A DNA stretch of 64,000 bases, from positions 494,132 through 558,131 of the forward strand of contig JAQFVV010006652.1 in NCBI GenBank assembly GCA_028023455.1. Reading direction: 5' to 3'. Both the position numbers and the translations under genes were made by a program. The DNA is from Epiperipatus broadwayi. Lineage: Eukaryota; Onychophora; Udeonychophora; Euonychophora; Peripatidae. Every line of letters begins with the position of its first letter. Position 1 is the stretch's first letter. The notes beneath the pieces were generated by a model. That model was not told the origin of the DNA and ran no database searches. It worked only from the letters and a program-made list of their open reading frames with translations. Below, piece after piece: positions 33,818 to 45,412 of the stretch.

Positions 33818-34324
33818 AGGATTTGAACTCAAACTTTCAAGTTCCTTTCAGCTATTCACTTTATCTTAAGTAACTGATACACATGCCCACATACATGTGA
33901 AAAATATAAATGATTTCCAATATCCATATTTCATGATGATCCAGCACTCATCAGTTGATCCAGCGCTCAGCTTATATTAAGATAGCAAATCTTCAAACTT
34001 TAATGTACAGGCTTCAATCTTCTCCACCCTCCAACTTTTTAGCTATTCACATTATTGAAAATCTGATGATGGAGTGCTCAAAACCCTTGTTCATACCAAT
34101 ATTGTTGTCAGACCCATGTTGATCTTAAGCCACTCTGACCCCTCATATGTAGGATTTTAAGATGTCCATTTAAATATACAGAAGAGGGATAGGCAGAATT
34201 CAGCCTGAATCTATAATATTTGATATAGATACTGAACTTTAAATTACTTAAAAGAGATGTATATCAGTTATATAAGATAGAGTGGATGGCTGAAAACAGT
34301 TTGAAAGTCTGTGTTCAAATCCCC
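33818..34324 (-). mobile_element. Family Y element with tRNA-like ends and ribozyme
   Basis: Both ends carry tRNA-like sequence in inverted orientation: on the minus strand at 33818-33860 (GAGTTCAAATCCT) and on the plus strand at 34280-34324 (AGTGGATGGCTGAAAACAG, GTGTTCAAATCCC). Between them is a conserved module (TTAAAGTTTGAAGATTTGCT, TCTTAATATAA on the minus strand) and a hammerhead ribozyme. No ORF. Shares these parts with 36932-37306 and 47255-47567. No clear target duplication. Confidence 0.65.
33917..33958 (-). ncRNA. Hammerhead ribozyme, family Y copy 1
   Basis: Minus strand: TCAA, CTGATGA, stem II (GTGCTG side intact, one arm weakened), GAAA, TATGGATA, TTGG. Core residues are all conserved; stem I is TCAA/TTGG with one wobble pair. 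Confidence 0.75.
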
Positions 34325-35059
34325 TCTTATTACTTCTAAAAGTATTTTTTATTAGTTCTGTTTTTTCCCCCCCCCCCAAAGCACAAACAGATTATTTTAT
34401 TGAAAAACTATATACATTAAAAAGGGGCATCTTTTTTAAAGCAAAATGAAAAAGGACACATTGAAAGAGTTGAGGATGCAAATCTGCTCTTGGGAAAATA
34501 AAAATGTTGATTCTCATAGAGTAATTAGTTAAAAGAATATTTTGTATTCCCTGCTCAACTGAATAATAAAATGAAATGGAGTTTCGTGTAAAATACAGAA
34601 ATTCAAAACAGACATACAATGATTTAAGAACGATTGTTGAATGCAATTATTTGCTGATCTTGGCTATTTAAATTTTTTTAAAGTTATTTAAAGTAACATA
34701 TAAGCTTGAAAAATGATGTAATCTTGTTAAATCAGTGGATGATAATCTTTTATATAATAGTGATAGTATTCTCAATAAATGGAAAGATTATTTTCATCAC
34801 CTTTACATTAATGAGGCAAAAATTCACGACAACATTTAATAATATATTCTTCCTGATTCGTTTAGATTAGTAAGATCTAACTTCTTGACATTTAAAATAA
34901 GTCTTTATAATCTGAAAACTGGGAAAACAGTATGTTAGATTCAAATTTTTTGAAATTTTAAAAAATACTACATATAAACTAATTAAATAATGTACTTTTG
35001 TTCTTAAAAATAATACTGATGCATCCATTTATAAAAATTAAAAGGACGTAAGAAATGGT

Positions 35060-35174
35060 CTTGCGTTGGTGGTCGAGAGGTCAGCGCGACTGCCTTGCAC
35101 TTGCAGGCAGTTGCCCGGGTTGCGGGTTCGCGCCCGGCCGATGCTATGACACTTAAAAAAAAAAAAAAAAAAAA
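35060..35174 (+). mobile_element. tRNA-derived SINE, well preserved
   Basis: GCGTTGGTGGTCGAGAGGTC, an enlarged anticodon-arm loop, GGGTTCGCGCCC (B box) and CGGCCGATGC, whose GCGTTGG/CCGATGC ends pair nearly completely as an acceptor stem, then a long poly(A). It sits inside the decayed LINE, so it is younger than it. Confidence 0.85.
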
Positions 35175-35547
35175 CTACAGTAATTATTATGGAATACTAT
35201 TCACTATTGGAAGAGTATTTTCAAGGCTTTATAGAATTAATTGATTTCAGCTATAGATGAAAGATTATTGGAGACTTTGTGATTTTAAAGCAAATGTGAT
35301 AAAAATATCATAAAAGGTATGATTTAGATATTGATTTTATTGCTTTGATTAAGGCCTTTAATTCAGTTAATTGAAAAGATTTATAATATTTGAAATTAAA
35401 TGGTTATCCAACAAATTTTATTCGTATTTTATAGCTTCTATATTATGTAAAAAATTTGATAGAAAATTTGATTTTGAAATAAAAACTGATGCTAAATAGA
35501 AATATTACGAACTCCAATTTTGCTTGCCACTTTTATAAAAGGCTATG

Positions 35548-36185
35548 TAAATTGTTACATTTTCATTTACCATTGTCAAACTCCCTCCACTCACAACTTT
35601 GACTCCATCCATTTCAGATAAATACACTAATGATTATTACTAATCATTTTCGAAACTAGAGATTATCTCTAGCACAGATATAAACTTTAAGTCTCAGTTA
35701 AAGATTAATATATCTGATTTTCTAATTTACACACCCGGAGTTATTCACCTTTTTCCGTCCCATAGGTAATATCTTTATAGATATAATAAACACCTCCACA
35801 CTTCCCCATTCTTTTCAAATTCATATAAATAAAGATATAATAAAAGACAAATGCCTCCCCCCCCATAAGATGCATTTCGTGCTGAACCAGCACTCATCAG
35901 TTGGCCCATATCATTATCTCCCATATATATCTCTATTATATGAAGAGTATTTATCTATAGTAAATTGTTACATTTTTATTTACCATTGTCAAACTCCCTC
36001 CACTCACAACTTTGACGCCATCCATTTCAGATAAATACACTAATGATTATTACTAATCATTTTCGAAACAAGAGATTATCTCTAGCACAGATATAAACTT
36101 TAAACTTCAGTTAAAGATTAATATATCCGATTTTTAAAATTTGCTCACACTGAGTTATTCACATTTCTCTATCCGGTATGGAACT
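35548..36185 (-). mobile_element. Tandem ribozyme element (retrozyme-like), 1.5 units of 413 bp
   Basis: TAAATTGTTACATTTT and about 220 bp after it at 35548 recur at 35961, a 413-bp period. One full unit and about half of a second are present. The full unit holds a hammerhead core with a perfect stem II. The LINE reading frames resume on the far side, so this was an insertion into that LINE. No ORF. Direct tandem units with a ribozyme are the hallmark of retrozymes and of Penelope terminal repeats. Confidence 0.7.
35863..35904 (-). ncRNA. Hammerhead ribozyme, tandem element
   Basis: Minus strand: CCAA, CTGATGA, GTGCTG-GTT-CAGCAC (perfect 6-bp stem II), GAAA, TGCATC, TTATGG. Core complete. 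Stem I pairs CCAA with TTATGG only with a bulge. About 40 nt upstream also resemble family Y. Confidence 0.8.
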
Positions 36186-36931
36186 GTCATCAAAATGGAA
36201 ATATAGATTTAGTCATAAAACTTTTAATTCAAACTTAATAAAAGTACAACAAGATACTTTTCACTCTTAGGATTATGGTTTGTTGACAATTGATGTATTC
36301 TTACAAATTAAAAGGTGATTTGCAAAACATTTTTAATGTTTTGACTGCAACCTAAAAAAGTTTTGGCATTATTAATTAATATGCAAAAAGAAACTTTGAT
36401 ACTTTATCAGTCAGTGATGAAAAATTATTTTCAGCAACATTTAACTTGCGGACTTATTATCATGATTATAGATTAATTGGATTACCTTAGACCTTATTAA
36501 AAGGCAACATATACTTTAATCTGCTTCTGCATCATTTAATACAATAAAACATGATATTTTATCATAACATATTAACAGAATATGAACTTATCATTTTGCC
36601 AAGTTACTGAATAGGCATGTATGTATGTAACTGAATAATTTGTCATTCAGGATATGATGCTTGAATACAATAACTAATGGAACTATGTTAAAATTCATGA
36701 ACCTTTAAGCTCTTGAGTCTACAATCTATTACAGCATCAAACCTAATAAGACATTTGTCATGTGAAGTGAACAAAGATTAACTGACTTTTGTGGTGATCT
36801 TGAACATAATTTTTGTGAAAGAAGATCACAGAGTTATATATTTTAAATATTACTTTATTTCCTTCCAACATTTCAATTACACATGTATCTTTATCAGAAA
36901 TTAAAATTAAAAAATTATATATAATATAATA

Positions 36932-37306
36932 AGAGATTTGAACCCAGACTTTCAATCTCCCTTCAGCTAACCAATCTGTCTCATAAACCAATACACATGA
37001 CCACCCCCATGTGAAAAAGATAAATTATCTCCAATATACATATTTCATGCTGAACCAGTACTCATCAGTTGGTTCAGATCATCATATCCCACACACATAT
37101 GTATAGTCAGTCCTAGGTTTATATTAAAATAGTAAATCTTCAAACTTTAATGGATAGGTTTCAATATATTCCACCCTTCAACTCTTCAGTCTTCTACCAT
37201 TGAAAATCTGGTAATAGAACACCCAAAAAAAAATTCCTGGATGGTGCCAATATTATTGTCATGCCCATGCTGATTTTAAGTCATTTCTGACCTCTCCAGG
37301 AACATA
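36932..37306 (-). mobile_element. Family Y element, copy 2
   Basis: On the minus strand the ribozyme is followed by a tRNA-like end: TTGGTTAGCTGAAGGGAG (A-box-like) and GTCTGGGTTCAAATC (B-box-like). The upstream conserved module (TTAAAGTTTGAAGATTTACT) is shared with the other Y copies. The inverted tRNA-like end at the far side is not clear in this copy. Confidence 0.65.
37031..37072 (-). ncRNA. Hammerhead ribozyme, family Y copy 2
   Basis: Minus strand: CCAA, CTGATGA, stem II (GTACTG/CAGCAT, one mismatch), GAAA, TATGTATA, TTGG. Core complete and stem I perfect over 4 bp. Confidence 0.8.
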
Positions 37307-37309
37307 AAC

Positions 37310-38100
37310 TATAACTGTATTTAAATAATATAAGTGTAGATCTTTTATCTGATTAATCAAGCGTATTATAGATGGTATTAGAATAAAGAGTTGCTCTTGT
37401 TTTATCATACGCAGCATTATATAGCAGTACATATATTAATATTGTATGCATATTTCAGGTCTTAATGTTAATTAAAGTTTATGTACGGTGTGTTAAATTA
37501 AAATAAGTTTATCCTAATAAAATAATTTCGTCTTAATTTTGTTAAAAATTTAAATATGCAAACAGGATACTGTAGCTATTTTCAAATGTAAACTAGAGAA
37601 CATTACGGTTTGAAATCTTGTATAAAATTGTTGTTTTGAAATCACTCATTGGTAAATAAAAAATATCTGCAAGTAGGAAATGAAAAGAACAACTGAGGGA
37701 AATACATTTAAGATATCGTGAGTGTATTTTATTGACGCATTTCCCCCCACCTCCACTTCTCCCCCCCCCCCATTTTCTAAGTAGTCCATCTTATCAATAT
37801 TCTTTACTCCTTTCTTTTTAAATTATTGGATTTTTTTATAACAGTCACATCTAAAAAAAAAAAAGAATTCAACTAAAATAAAATGACTAACAATAGATAC
37901 TAAGCTTGTAAGTGTGTGTGCGTATATATTAAAATAACTGCCAGTTATTGAGAATCAAATACTTAGAATACAGGATTTAAATCTCATATTGGTCATATCT
38001 CATCTTAATTGTATTAATGCATCTCAATATAACCAGAAAATTATTATTTAATATAAAAACAAGTTTATGATATGGTTTTAATATTCTGAAATAATTTGTG
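37310..38100. other. AT-rich with a C-rich patch
   Basis: No gene. C-rich tracts at about 37743-37771 (three C runs) stand out from the AT-rich surroundings. Confidence 0.6.
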
Positions 38101-38103
38101 TAA

Positions 38104-38265
38104 AGCAGATTGTAAAAGGCCTAGAAAGAGACCACAAGTGAGATAGTTGGATAAAAGAAAGAAGTGTGATGGGGTGATTTGGAGAAGAGAGGCTAGAGAT
38201 CGAGAATTTTATCCTGCAGTGAATTGACAACAGTTTAAAATGATGATGAAGCAGATACATAAGCA
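38104..38265 (+). pseudogene. RTE-like LINE 3' fragment
   Basis: Plus strand encodes, with breaks, KRPRKRPQVR and CDGVIWRREARDR, the C-terminal tail found in the better copy at 50930-51060. 5'-truncated dead copy. Confidence 0.75.
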
Positions 38266-38997
38266 ATGGAAAATAATCACTGATGATGATCAAGATTTGT
38301 TGCTTAATTCTGTTTAACATGCCTCAATTTGTTATATGAAAAATATAATGCAATTTAAAGTAGTTTCATTCTTTTTGTTTCAGCTCTAATTTTTAACTAC
38401 CCATAATTCAACAATGTATCTAAAACACCCCTCAGACATTTTTAAATATCATACACCCCCATTATCCATCTTCCGTTTTATTTTTCCCATTGTCCTGCAT
38501 GGTTTTAGTGCAACAAGATTTTGGAGCAAAGATACTAAGGTCGATTCCAGTTCTGGCATTTGTAGTGCTCTAATTTTTCACAAACTCCCGAATAATAAAG
38601 CCATTCCGATTACTACTACTCTTTCCATTAACTACTAATATCTTTTTCCTGCTGAATGTATCATATTTCTTCCTATCTTAAGAACACATTTTGGATTGAA
38701 AACTTACGCAAGTACTGATAGCAAAACAAAACTGAATTGCACATGTATTTAAATTTTAGTTGTAATTTCACTAAAACTTTTTAATAAATATCGACAATTT
38801 TGTAAGAATTAAAAAATATTCTAATAAAAATATATATGTGTGATTGCAAACTTCCTATTATTGTTAGCTCACCCTATTTTAGAGCAATGAACTTTATATG
38901 TATATATTAATATTAATAATTTTAATCACGTGAATGATTTGATCAAATATGTAATGTTTAGAAATATAAATACTTCACTGAACAATCACGTCAGAAC
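38266..38997. other. No recognised feature
   Basis: AT-rich sequence with one 74-residue frame (38414-38638) of no recognisable family. Confidence 0.5.
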
Positions 38998-39187
38998 ATA
39001 TTAGTAGGACCAATTGCAATCAGATTCCAAAGAACCGTTTTAAAATAAACACAAACACGTTTATCTTTTCTTATATCAATGTCAATTTATTTTGTCTGAT
39101 AAAAGAAAATATCAAACAAAATAGATTGCCATTGATATACGAACGTTTCTTTAGAATCTGCTTGCATTGGTCCTAGTAACATATTCA
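38998..39187. repeat. Hairpin element, 190 bp
   Basis: Outer arms (TAGTAGGACCAATTGCAATC and the inverse of CTTGCATTGGTCCTAGTAA) and inner arms (TATCAATGTCAATTTATTTT and the inverse of AAAATAGATTGCCATTGATA) make the whole segment one imperfect palindrome. Probably a non-autonomous DNA element. Confidence 0.7.
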
Positions 39188-39479
39188 ATATAATTGTTTC
39201 TTGAATTATATTTATTTTAATATATATATTAAGAAAACTATAAAATTCCTAATCAATCAATAAAAATAATAATCAGAATATTAAAATAAATACATAAATA
39301 AAAAGGTATAAAAAACACTTAGTATTTCAATTAATTTACTGACTTTCAGAATTCCAAGGATTTAGCAATGGTAATAATCCATATGAGTAAGGTGATGTGA
39401 TGCACTGCGACTTCTCCTTTTTCGGAGTCAGGAATCTCTCAGCCACTATGCTCAGAGAAATCTGATAGTCAGCTTACCT

Positions 39480-41815
39480 TCCCTTTCCAGTCTGCACCCT
39501 AAGTTTTTCCCAAATTCTTCTCTATTCTGATCCATCCCATTTCCACAACATAATCTTTGTCAACTTCATGGCCTTTATATCTAAATCCCTCTTATCTTTT
39601 CCCAAACCCAGCATAAAAACCAAGAACCCACTTTCTGTATAATCACTTTGGTTATATTTATTCTCCCACAACTTCATTATTTGTACCCTTTCTGCTTGTA
39701 GGCATTTACATTCAATTAACAGATGCCTAATATTTTCTATGCTTTCCTTACATAACTTGCAGACTAAATCACCCATATTTTTCCATTTATGTGTATATTC
39801 CCTTGTTGCTAAAGATCCTATTCGAGCCTTAAACAGTAAACTACTTTCCTTGCTATTATCATAAATTAACTCGCACCCAATATTCTGTTTACTTCTATAT
39901 ATATTTAAACTCTTTTTACTCTCCATACTAGTTCTCCATTTCTCCAACTCCCTATTTTTTATTAATGCATCTATTCTTCTATCCCATTCCTTAACACTAT
40001 AACACTCAACAATTCTCCTAACACAATCATCCCATCTTTTGTATAAGTATACTGACGTAAATTCTTTATCCAAATCTTCTGCATACCATACTACCTTTCT
40101 CACCCATCTTGTTGCCTGTCCTTTACTCATAACCCAATTAAATTCTATTTTGGTTATTCTCTTATTATCTGTAAATTGCAATCTATGGAACATTTTCATT
40201 TTGCTTTTTGCATTTCTCATATAAAAACTTGATCAGCCCATTTCTCCTTGAATTGCCTCCTTTGTTGTCCACACATCTGCATCTAATGCATGTATTCCTA
40301 CTTCTCTTTGTACTTTTTCTAAGTAATCTAACACCTCTTTACTAATATATAATGCATCATTACCATATGTTAACTCTGCTACTGCCATTCTCTTCCATAC
40401 AATTCTAGCTGTATCATATTTATTATATGAAAACACTGCTAATTTCTTTATCAGTACCTTTCTTTACTTCATTTATCTTCCCCCCCCCCATTCATCCAAG
40501 CAATTTTTCTGATTACTTAAAATGATTCCATTCACCACATTTAACTTTATATCCCCAATAAAAATTCTTTATCTTCTTTTTCTTCAGTATTTACCATCAT
40601 TACTTTTGACTTTTCTTCACTGAATTTAATCCCCATCCCTTGTGCATGTCTTCAGCATAACTTCCATATCTTCTTTACTTTTTGTGCACAAGAAGATATC
40701 ATATCTGCTAATAAAAGGTCTGATAATGTATATACTACCTTGTCACCTATTAATGGTATCTCTACCCCTCTTCATAGTCTTTTTATTGTTCTCTCCTTTT
40801 ATCTCAAACATAACAAAAACAAAATAGGTGACATAGGGCATCCTTGCTTTAGTCCCACCCAATTTTTAACTTTAATTGATTATATATGTCCTAATTGATA
40901 TACATAGTAATTATTTTCATATAATCTCTTAATAAGATCCATTAAAGCTCCATGCATTCCCAAATTTACTAAACTTACCCATAATCTATTTCTATTTACT
41001 CTATCATATACCTTCTCTGTATCTATAATAACCATATATAACTGTCAGTCTATATGCCTATCTGATTGAAAACCTCCTTGCATTTCTCTTACTATATTAT
41101 TTTCTTCCATCCATTTTGTGACTCTTCCAGTCATCAAATATGCAAAAACTGTATATAACACTGATGTTACTGCTATCGGTCTATGATTGTTTAACTTCCT
41201 ATGATTTTTATCCTTTTCTTTAAGTAGTAGCCTTACTTATGTATTATTCCAACTATCTGGAAATTCTCTCTTTTGTGCCACCTTATTAAAACATGATAAT
41301 AGGTTTAATTTTGCTCTATTTCCCAAATTCATCACCATCTCTACTGCCCATCCATCTAAACCACTTGCCTTTTCACTTTTTAATTTCTTCCCTTCCTCAT
41401 TCAATTAATATTCTGTAAACCTAATATTTCCATTACTATATGCTTTCATGTTTGTTACCATTCTCTTCTTCACATCTAACATCTTTTCTATATCCATTAC
41501 ATATTTACGATTGTCTCTAATTCTGCTCTAAGTCTACACTCTATTTCCTCATTATCTAATAATATTATTTCTCTCCCCCTACATTTCTTCTTTTAATGTA
41601 TTTTCAAAAAATTTTATTTTCATCTTTTCCACTTTTATTAATATCATCCAACAATCTACTATTTAATTTCATTCTCTCTCTATAATTATCTATTTTAGCC
41701 AACTTCTTTTTTAAAAAATATTTTTCATATTTAACATTAACATCTTTTTCACTTTCTTTGTTCTTAATAACACACTTGCCAAACTTTTCATACAATAGTG
41801 CCACAAGTGCTAGCC
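39480..41815 (-). mobile_element. Non-LTR retrotransposon, 5'-truncated
   Basis: Minus strand, in order: linker (41604-41804), reverse transcriptase pieces (about 40450-41500), thumb and C-terminal domain (39522-40436) and a short 3' UTR. It ends at 41815 next to a family X copy. Clade not decided; the C-terminal Cys/His motif occurs in several LINE groups. Confidence 0.75.
39522..41804 (-). pseudogene. LINE reverse transcriptase and C-terminal zinc motif (broken)
   Basis: Recognisable blocks: VYDRVNRNRLWVSLVNLGMH (RT Asp block, about 40950-41010), VGLKQGCPMSPILFLL (about 40810-40860), LLLADMISS in place of the usual ADD triad (about 40690), AELTYGNDALYISKEVLD (40233-40436) and the 232-residue end (39522-40220). 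The latter contains CKLCKESIENIRHLLIEC, a C-x2-C-x8-H-x4-C motif typical of LINE ORF2 C-termini. Stops and frame changes occur throughout the RT, and the catalytic triad is lost, so the copy is inactive, although the last kilobase is well preserved. Confidence 0.75.
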
Positions 41816-41817
41816 TT

Positions 41818-42020
41818 TGTAATCAATTGATGCAGGAAGATTTGTGCATAAAATCCCTATTTAATGCCTAGTCATCCAACATCCTCGGACTAGCTTCGAG
41901 CTTGTGGCTTTCATCATTGGCATGGCTTTGGATTGAGAGCACTGCACCTAGATCTTGGGATTGAATGCAACAGCATGAGTAAGCATATGAAATGGTGATC
42001 ATATGATGTTTTGATAGTTT
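41818..42020 (-). mobile_element. Family X copy, one end truncated
   Basis: Minus-strand copy with the ATGATGA...TAGTC ribozyme region and the AAACATCATATGATCA-type A end near 42000-42020. The B end is cut where the LINE begins. Confidence 0.65.
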
Positions 42021-42608
42021 AATAATCTATATGGAATGAAAATTGACTTAATGGTGAAAATGTTTTAAAAAATAACTATTGAAAAAGAAGAGGAAAGGTA
42101 AAATTTTTCTCAATTGTTTCTTTTTATTGTTTTGCAATTATTTTTGAACACACACGCACACACACACATATATATAAAGAAAACATTTTTATATATTTTT
42201 TTTACTGATGGGTATTCTTTATGTTAAAGGTACATGTACGTCTGTAATCTTATTATACATACTCTTCCGTTATCAACATTATTCATGAGCCAAAAGAGGA
42301 ACCTAAACTCTGGCCAAGCATCTGTGCCTCTTACTCTAATTTTTTAAATATCCATAGCTATCTCTCACACAAAAATCATCAATTCTTTTTTTTTTTACTA
42401 TATTCACTTTATTTTGTATTTTACAGTTTTTTTCCAGCTTATCTGTAATAATTTTTAAGCTTCTAAAGATAAGCAACTCTAATTTCTTTATGCTTTATAT
42501 TTTCCTCAATAAATAATCTCTTTACAATATTTTACATTGCTAATCTTTTTATTCTCCAAGTCTATATTTCTAAAGACTCTAATTGTGTCTGCTCCTATTT
42601 TTATTTAG
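42021..42608. other. AT-rich, (CA)n-(TA)n at about 42151-42176
   Basis: No gene recognised. Confidence 0.55.
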
Positions 42609-42622
42609 TAATTAATGTTTTC

Positions 42623-42847
42623 AGCCAATAAACACCACATGATCACCATTTCTTATGCTTACTTATAATTGTTATTAAAACAGGCAAAACTCTCTATATA
42701 TATTGCCACTTTCTATATGTATTGCCACTCACTGCAAGCTAGAGTAATCAATGGATGTCATAAGGTATCCCCAGACTAGTTTTTGGCTTGTGACCTTTGT
42801 CAGTGAGGAACCTTGGATCTGAGAGCACTGCACCTAGTTGCCTGTTT
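42623..42847 (-). mobile_element. Family X copy with internal inversion
   Basis: Target duplication TAATTAATGTTTTC (42609-42622 and 42848-42862). Outer ends are the usual A (AAACACCACATGATCA) and B (TTGCCTGTTTT), but the inside starts AAAACAGGCAAAACTCTC, the B end reversed, and carries the ribozyme region on the minus strand. So the interior is flipped relative to its ends. Confidence 0.75.
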
Positions 42848-42862
42848 TAATTAATGTTTTTC

Positions 42863-43654
42863 TTATATATAAAACTTTGCATCAAGCCAATCATTAAGTA
42901 AGTCCACTGACTTAAAATTTTGCTCTTCTGGGTAAAATGTTTTGTATTAATCATTTATATATTAACAGAGATAGTGATAAAAGGTAAACATATTTTTATT
43001 GCATAAAGAATCCAATTCTCATAGCTAGAGGGTAGATCTGTTATTAAGTAACAATCACTTTGAGAGAATATTCTCTATCATTACACAGATGTTTAATACT
43101 GTAATTTCTTATCTTTAAATAATGCTTATTATACAATAGTGATAAGTGTATATACTGTAAAATATGAAAATATTTCCAGTGCACACTGCTATGTGAAATA
43201 AATAAATAAATATCAAATCACCTCAAATGGTAAGAATTTTCAGCTATGTCTCTGTGCAATGTAGCTTGAAATTTCTTAACATTTAATGTGATTTGTTATT
43301 GTACTGTGGAGCTTTGTGCATATACACAAATATTAACAAAAATCATAACAATGATTTATGTGGTAAATAGTCACAAAGTATTCCTGTATAGGTTAATACT
43401 TTTATGAGTTGGACAGTTTGCTATTTACAAGTGTTTGATAGAGACTTGATGGCATCTATGGTAATCTTGAATAGTCATTTGGTAAATGTATAGCAATATT
43501 TTATCATAAATGCCAAACTAGTTTCTTCCTAATGATTTTTTTCAATGAGAAACATTGGATTTGTGCTCATAAATCTGGGCATCACCTTTACTTTTATATG
43601 TAAATATTATTGCTGGTAATGTAATAAATATATCACTGTTATTGTTGAAAGAAT
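42863..43654. other. AT-rich stretch without genes
   Basis: Nothing recognised. Confidence 0.55.
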
Positions 43655-43815
43655 GAGACTGAAACAGAAGTAAACTGGACATATTTCTATAAGAGCTGAT
43701 AATAAATGAATAATTGAAATTTTAAATTGGATTTCCAGAGAATGTAAAAAACCTAGAAAGTGATCACGTGAGATGAATGGATGATATAAGGAAGTTAATG
43801 TCATGTGAAGAGGGA
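43655..43815 (+). pseudogene. RTE-like LINE 3' fragment
   Basis: Plus strand encodes TGHISIRADNK, IIEILNWISRECKKPRK, a stop, then SREMNG: the same C-terminal tail as at 50860-50960, worn down. Confidence 0.7.
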
Positions 43816-43956
43816 AAACTATGTAATAAAAAAACTGGATTGAATTTAGGGAGACCTTTGCCTGCTTGTACAGTTACATAAGTCTGACACTAAACCAGTA
43901 ACAATACATTTTAGTAGTTTTATGCTATTTATAAAATTTGTTAATCTATTAGCAGT

Positions 43957-44041
43957 CAAACATCACATGATCACCATTCTTTACCCATTTATTACTCTGG
44001 CTTGCATTGAGTGGCGCTACCCCATATGGAGAGTTTTGCCT
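43957..44041 (+). mobile_element. Family X copy, 85 bp
   Basis: Only the two ends remain (AAACATCACATGATCA and GAGTTTTGCC). Imperfect 11-bp target duplication CTATTAGCAGT/CTATCAGCAAT at 43946-43956 and 44042-44052. Confidence 0.7.
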
Positions 44042-44052
44042 CTATCAGCAAT

Positions 44053-45013
44053 GTAGATAACAAAGCATCACATAACATTTTCTCTTACTTTCAATGGCTT
44101 CATTAAGTCAATTATTCATTTGATTTGCGCTATTTTTTTTTTAAAGGAGAGAGTATATAACAAGATAGATTAATCAAAGAGTGATAAAATTTTCTACACT
44201 ATTTGATAATGCATTTCTTTCTATGTACATAGTTTAAAAATGTGATGAAGAATAATGAAAATTTTAAACTATAAAAATTGGAATATATTTCAGGAGGAAA
44301 TGTCATGAAAAAAAAATATTGCCATTTTAAGCATAGGATTTTATAGTTTCTGGATAGATATGATAGTGATTGGGAAAGCATTTTATTGTTTAGGGCTAGG
44401 AGACCTATTAGAAGCTGAAGAATAGGTGAATATTTAGAAAGTCAAAGATATATTTAAAACATTAAATGAAAAATTAAAACTTACAAATGTGGAATGTTTG
44501 ATTTTGGGCAATGGTAATAAATAGTTATATGTAATTGAATGATTTGCTACTTGGGAGTTCATGTGGCATTCAACTACTCTAAGTGCCAAATTGAGATTTG
44601 ATTTAGAAAAATTGCAACACAAAAAATTTGATTGGTAATTGTTTAAAAAGTCACATGATGTCCAAGCAACATAAGTAAAAGATTGAATTTTGGTTCAAAA
44701 ACCATTAGCTCGTGTGTCCATTACTTTATCACTATGATTTATTTGCAAAGTAAATAACAATTGATACTGGAATATTAGAAAGATAAATTTGGGTAACATA
44801 TTAATGGAGATGAAAGCTGAAAAGTGTATGGTGTTGAAAGCTAAGGAATTATAGAAGAGATGTAATAGAGAAATATGAATAACACTATATTGATTGGGAA
44901 AAGGGGTGCTAAATTCATGAATAGACTAACATTATTAATTGTCTTATTAAAGGGAAAATAAGCTGGAGAAAGAAATCAATTTTAAATATTCTGATTTTAG
45001 AAATAATTCAAAT
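44053..45013. other. Unidentified sequence, possibly old transposon
   Basis: Less AT-rich patches but no frame or repeat family I can name. Confidence 0.4.
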
Positions 45014-45027
45014 GTTGACAATTATAT

Positions 45028-45399
45028 AAAACAGACAAAACTCTCCATATAATTGTGCCACTCAGTGCAAACCGAGTAATCAATGGATACCAGAAGGCTT
45101 GTGCATAAAATCCCTATCTAGTGCTTGTGGCTTTCATCAGTGAGAAGCTTACATCTGAGAGCACTACACCTAGATCTTAGGATCTAGTGCAACCCTCCAG
45201 CAGCCACCTTTTATCTCTACTTAACTACAAAACTATGAGTCTAAAAACAGTAATATTTTCAATCCAAGCTCATTAGCTTATATAATATACAGGTCTGAAC
45301 TCAGTTCAGCACCCATACATTTTGGTGTCTTTGGTTCTTTAATAACTATAGCCACCACTATCATATTAGGCAGGACTGCTGATCATGTGATGTTTAATG
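45028..45399 (-). mobile_element. Family X copy, near full length (372 bp)
   Basis: B end (AAAACAGACAAAACTCTCC) at left and A end (TGATCATGTGATGTTTA) at right. Imperfect target duplication GTTGACAATTATAT/GTTGAAATTATAT at 45014-45027 and 45400-45412. CTGATGAAAGCC is present on the minus strand, but the GAAAC...GTC half of the ribozyme is deleted. Confidence 0.75.
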
Positions 45400-45412
45400 G
45401 TTGAAATTATAT

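Larger units (their letters stand above)
34680..36520 (+). pseudogene. RTE-like LINE reverse transcriptase, heavily decayed
   Basis: Pieces in different frames follow the order of an RTE-type protein: SVDDNLLYNSDSILNKWKDY (about 34725), DYYGILFTIGRVFSRLYRI (about 35185, the NYRGISLL-type motif), LIKAFNSVN (the catalytic-Asp block, here without the Asp), KLNGYPTNFIRIL, IKTDAK (KTGAKQGC-type block) near 35485, then after an insertion IFNVLTAT and KSFGIIN (about 36330). A SINE (35060-35174) and a tandem ribozyme element (35548-36185) interrupt it. Many stops; long dead. Confidence 0.65.

Noticed and set aside
35060-35174. True tRNA gene
   Set aside because: Enlarged anticodon loop and poly(A) tail; sister copies have target duplications. 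It is a SINE.
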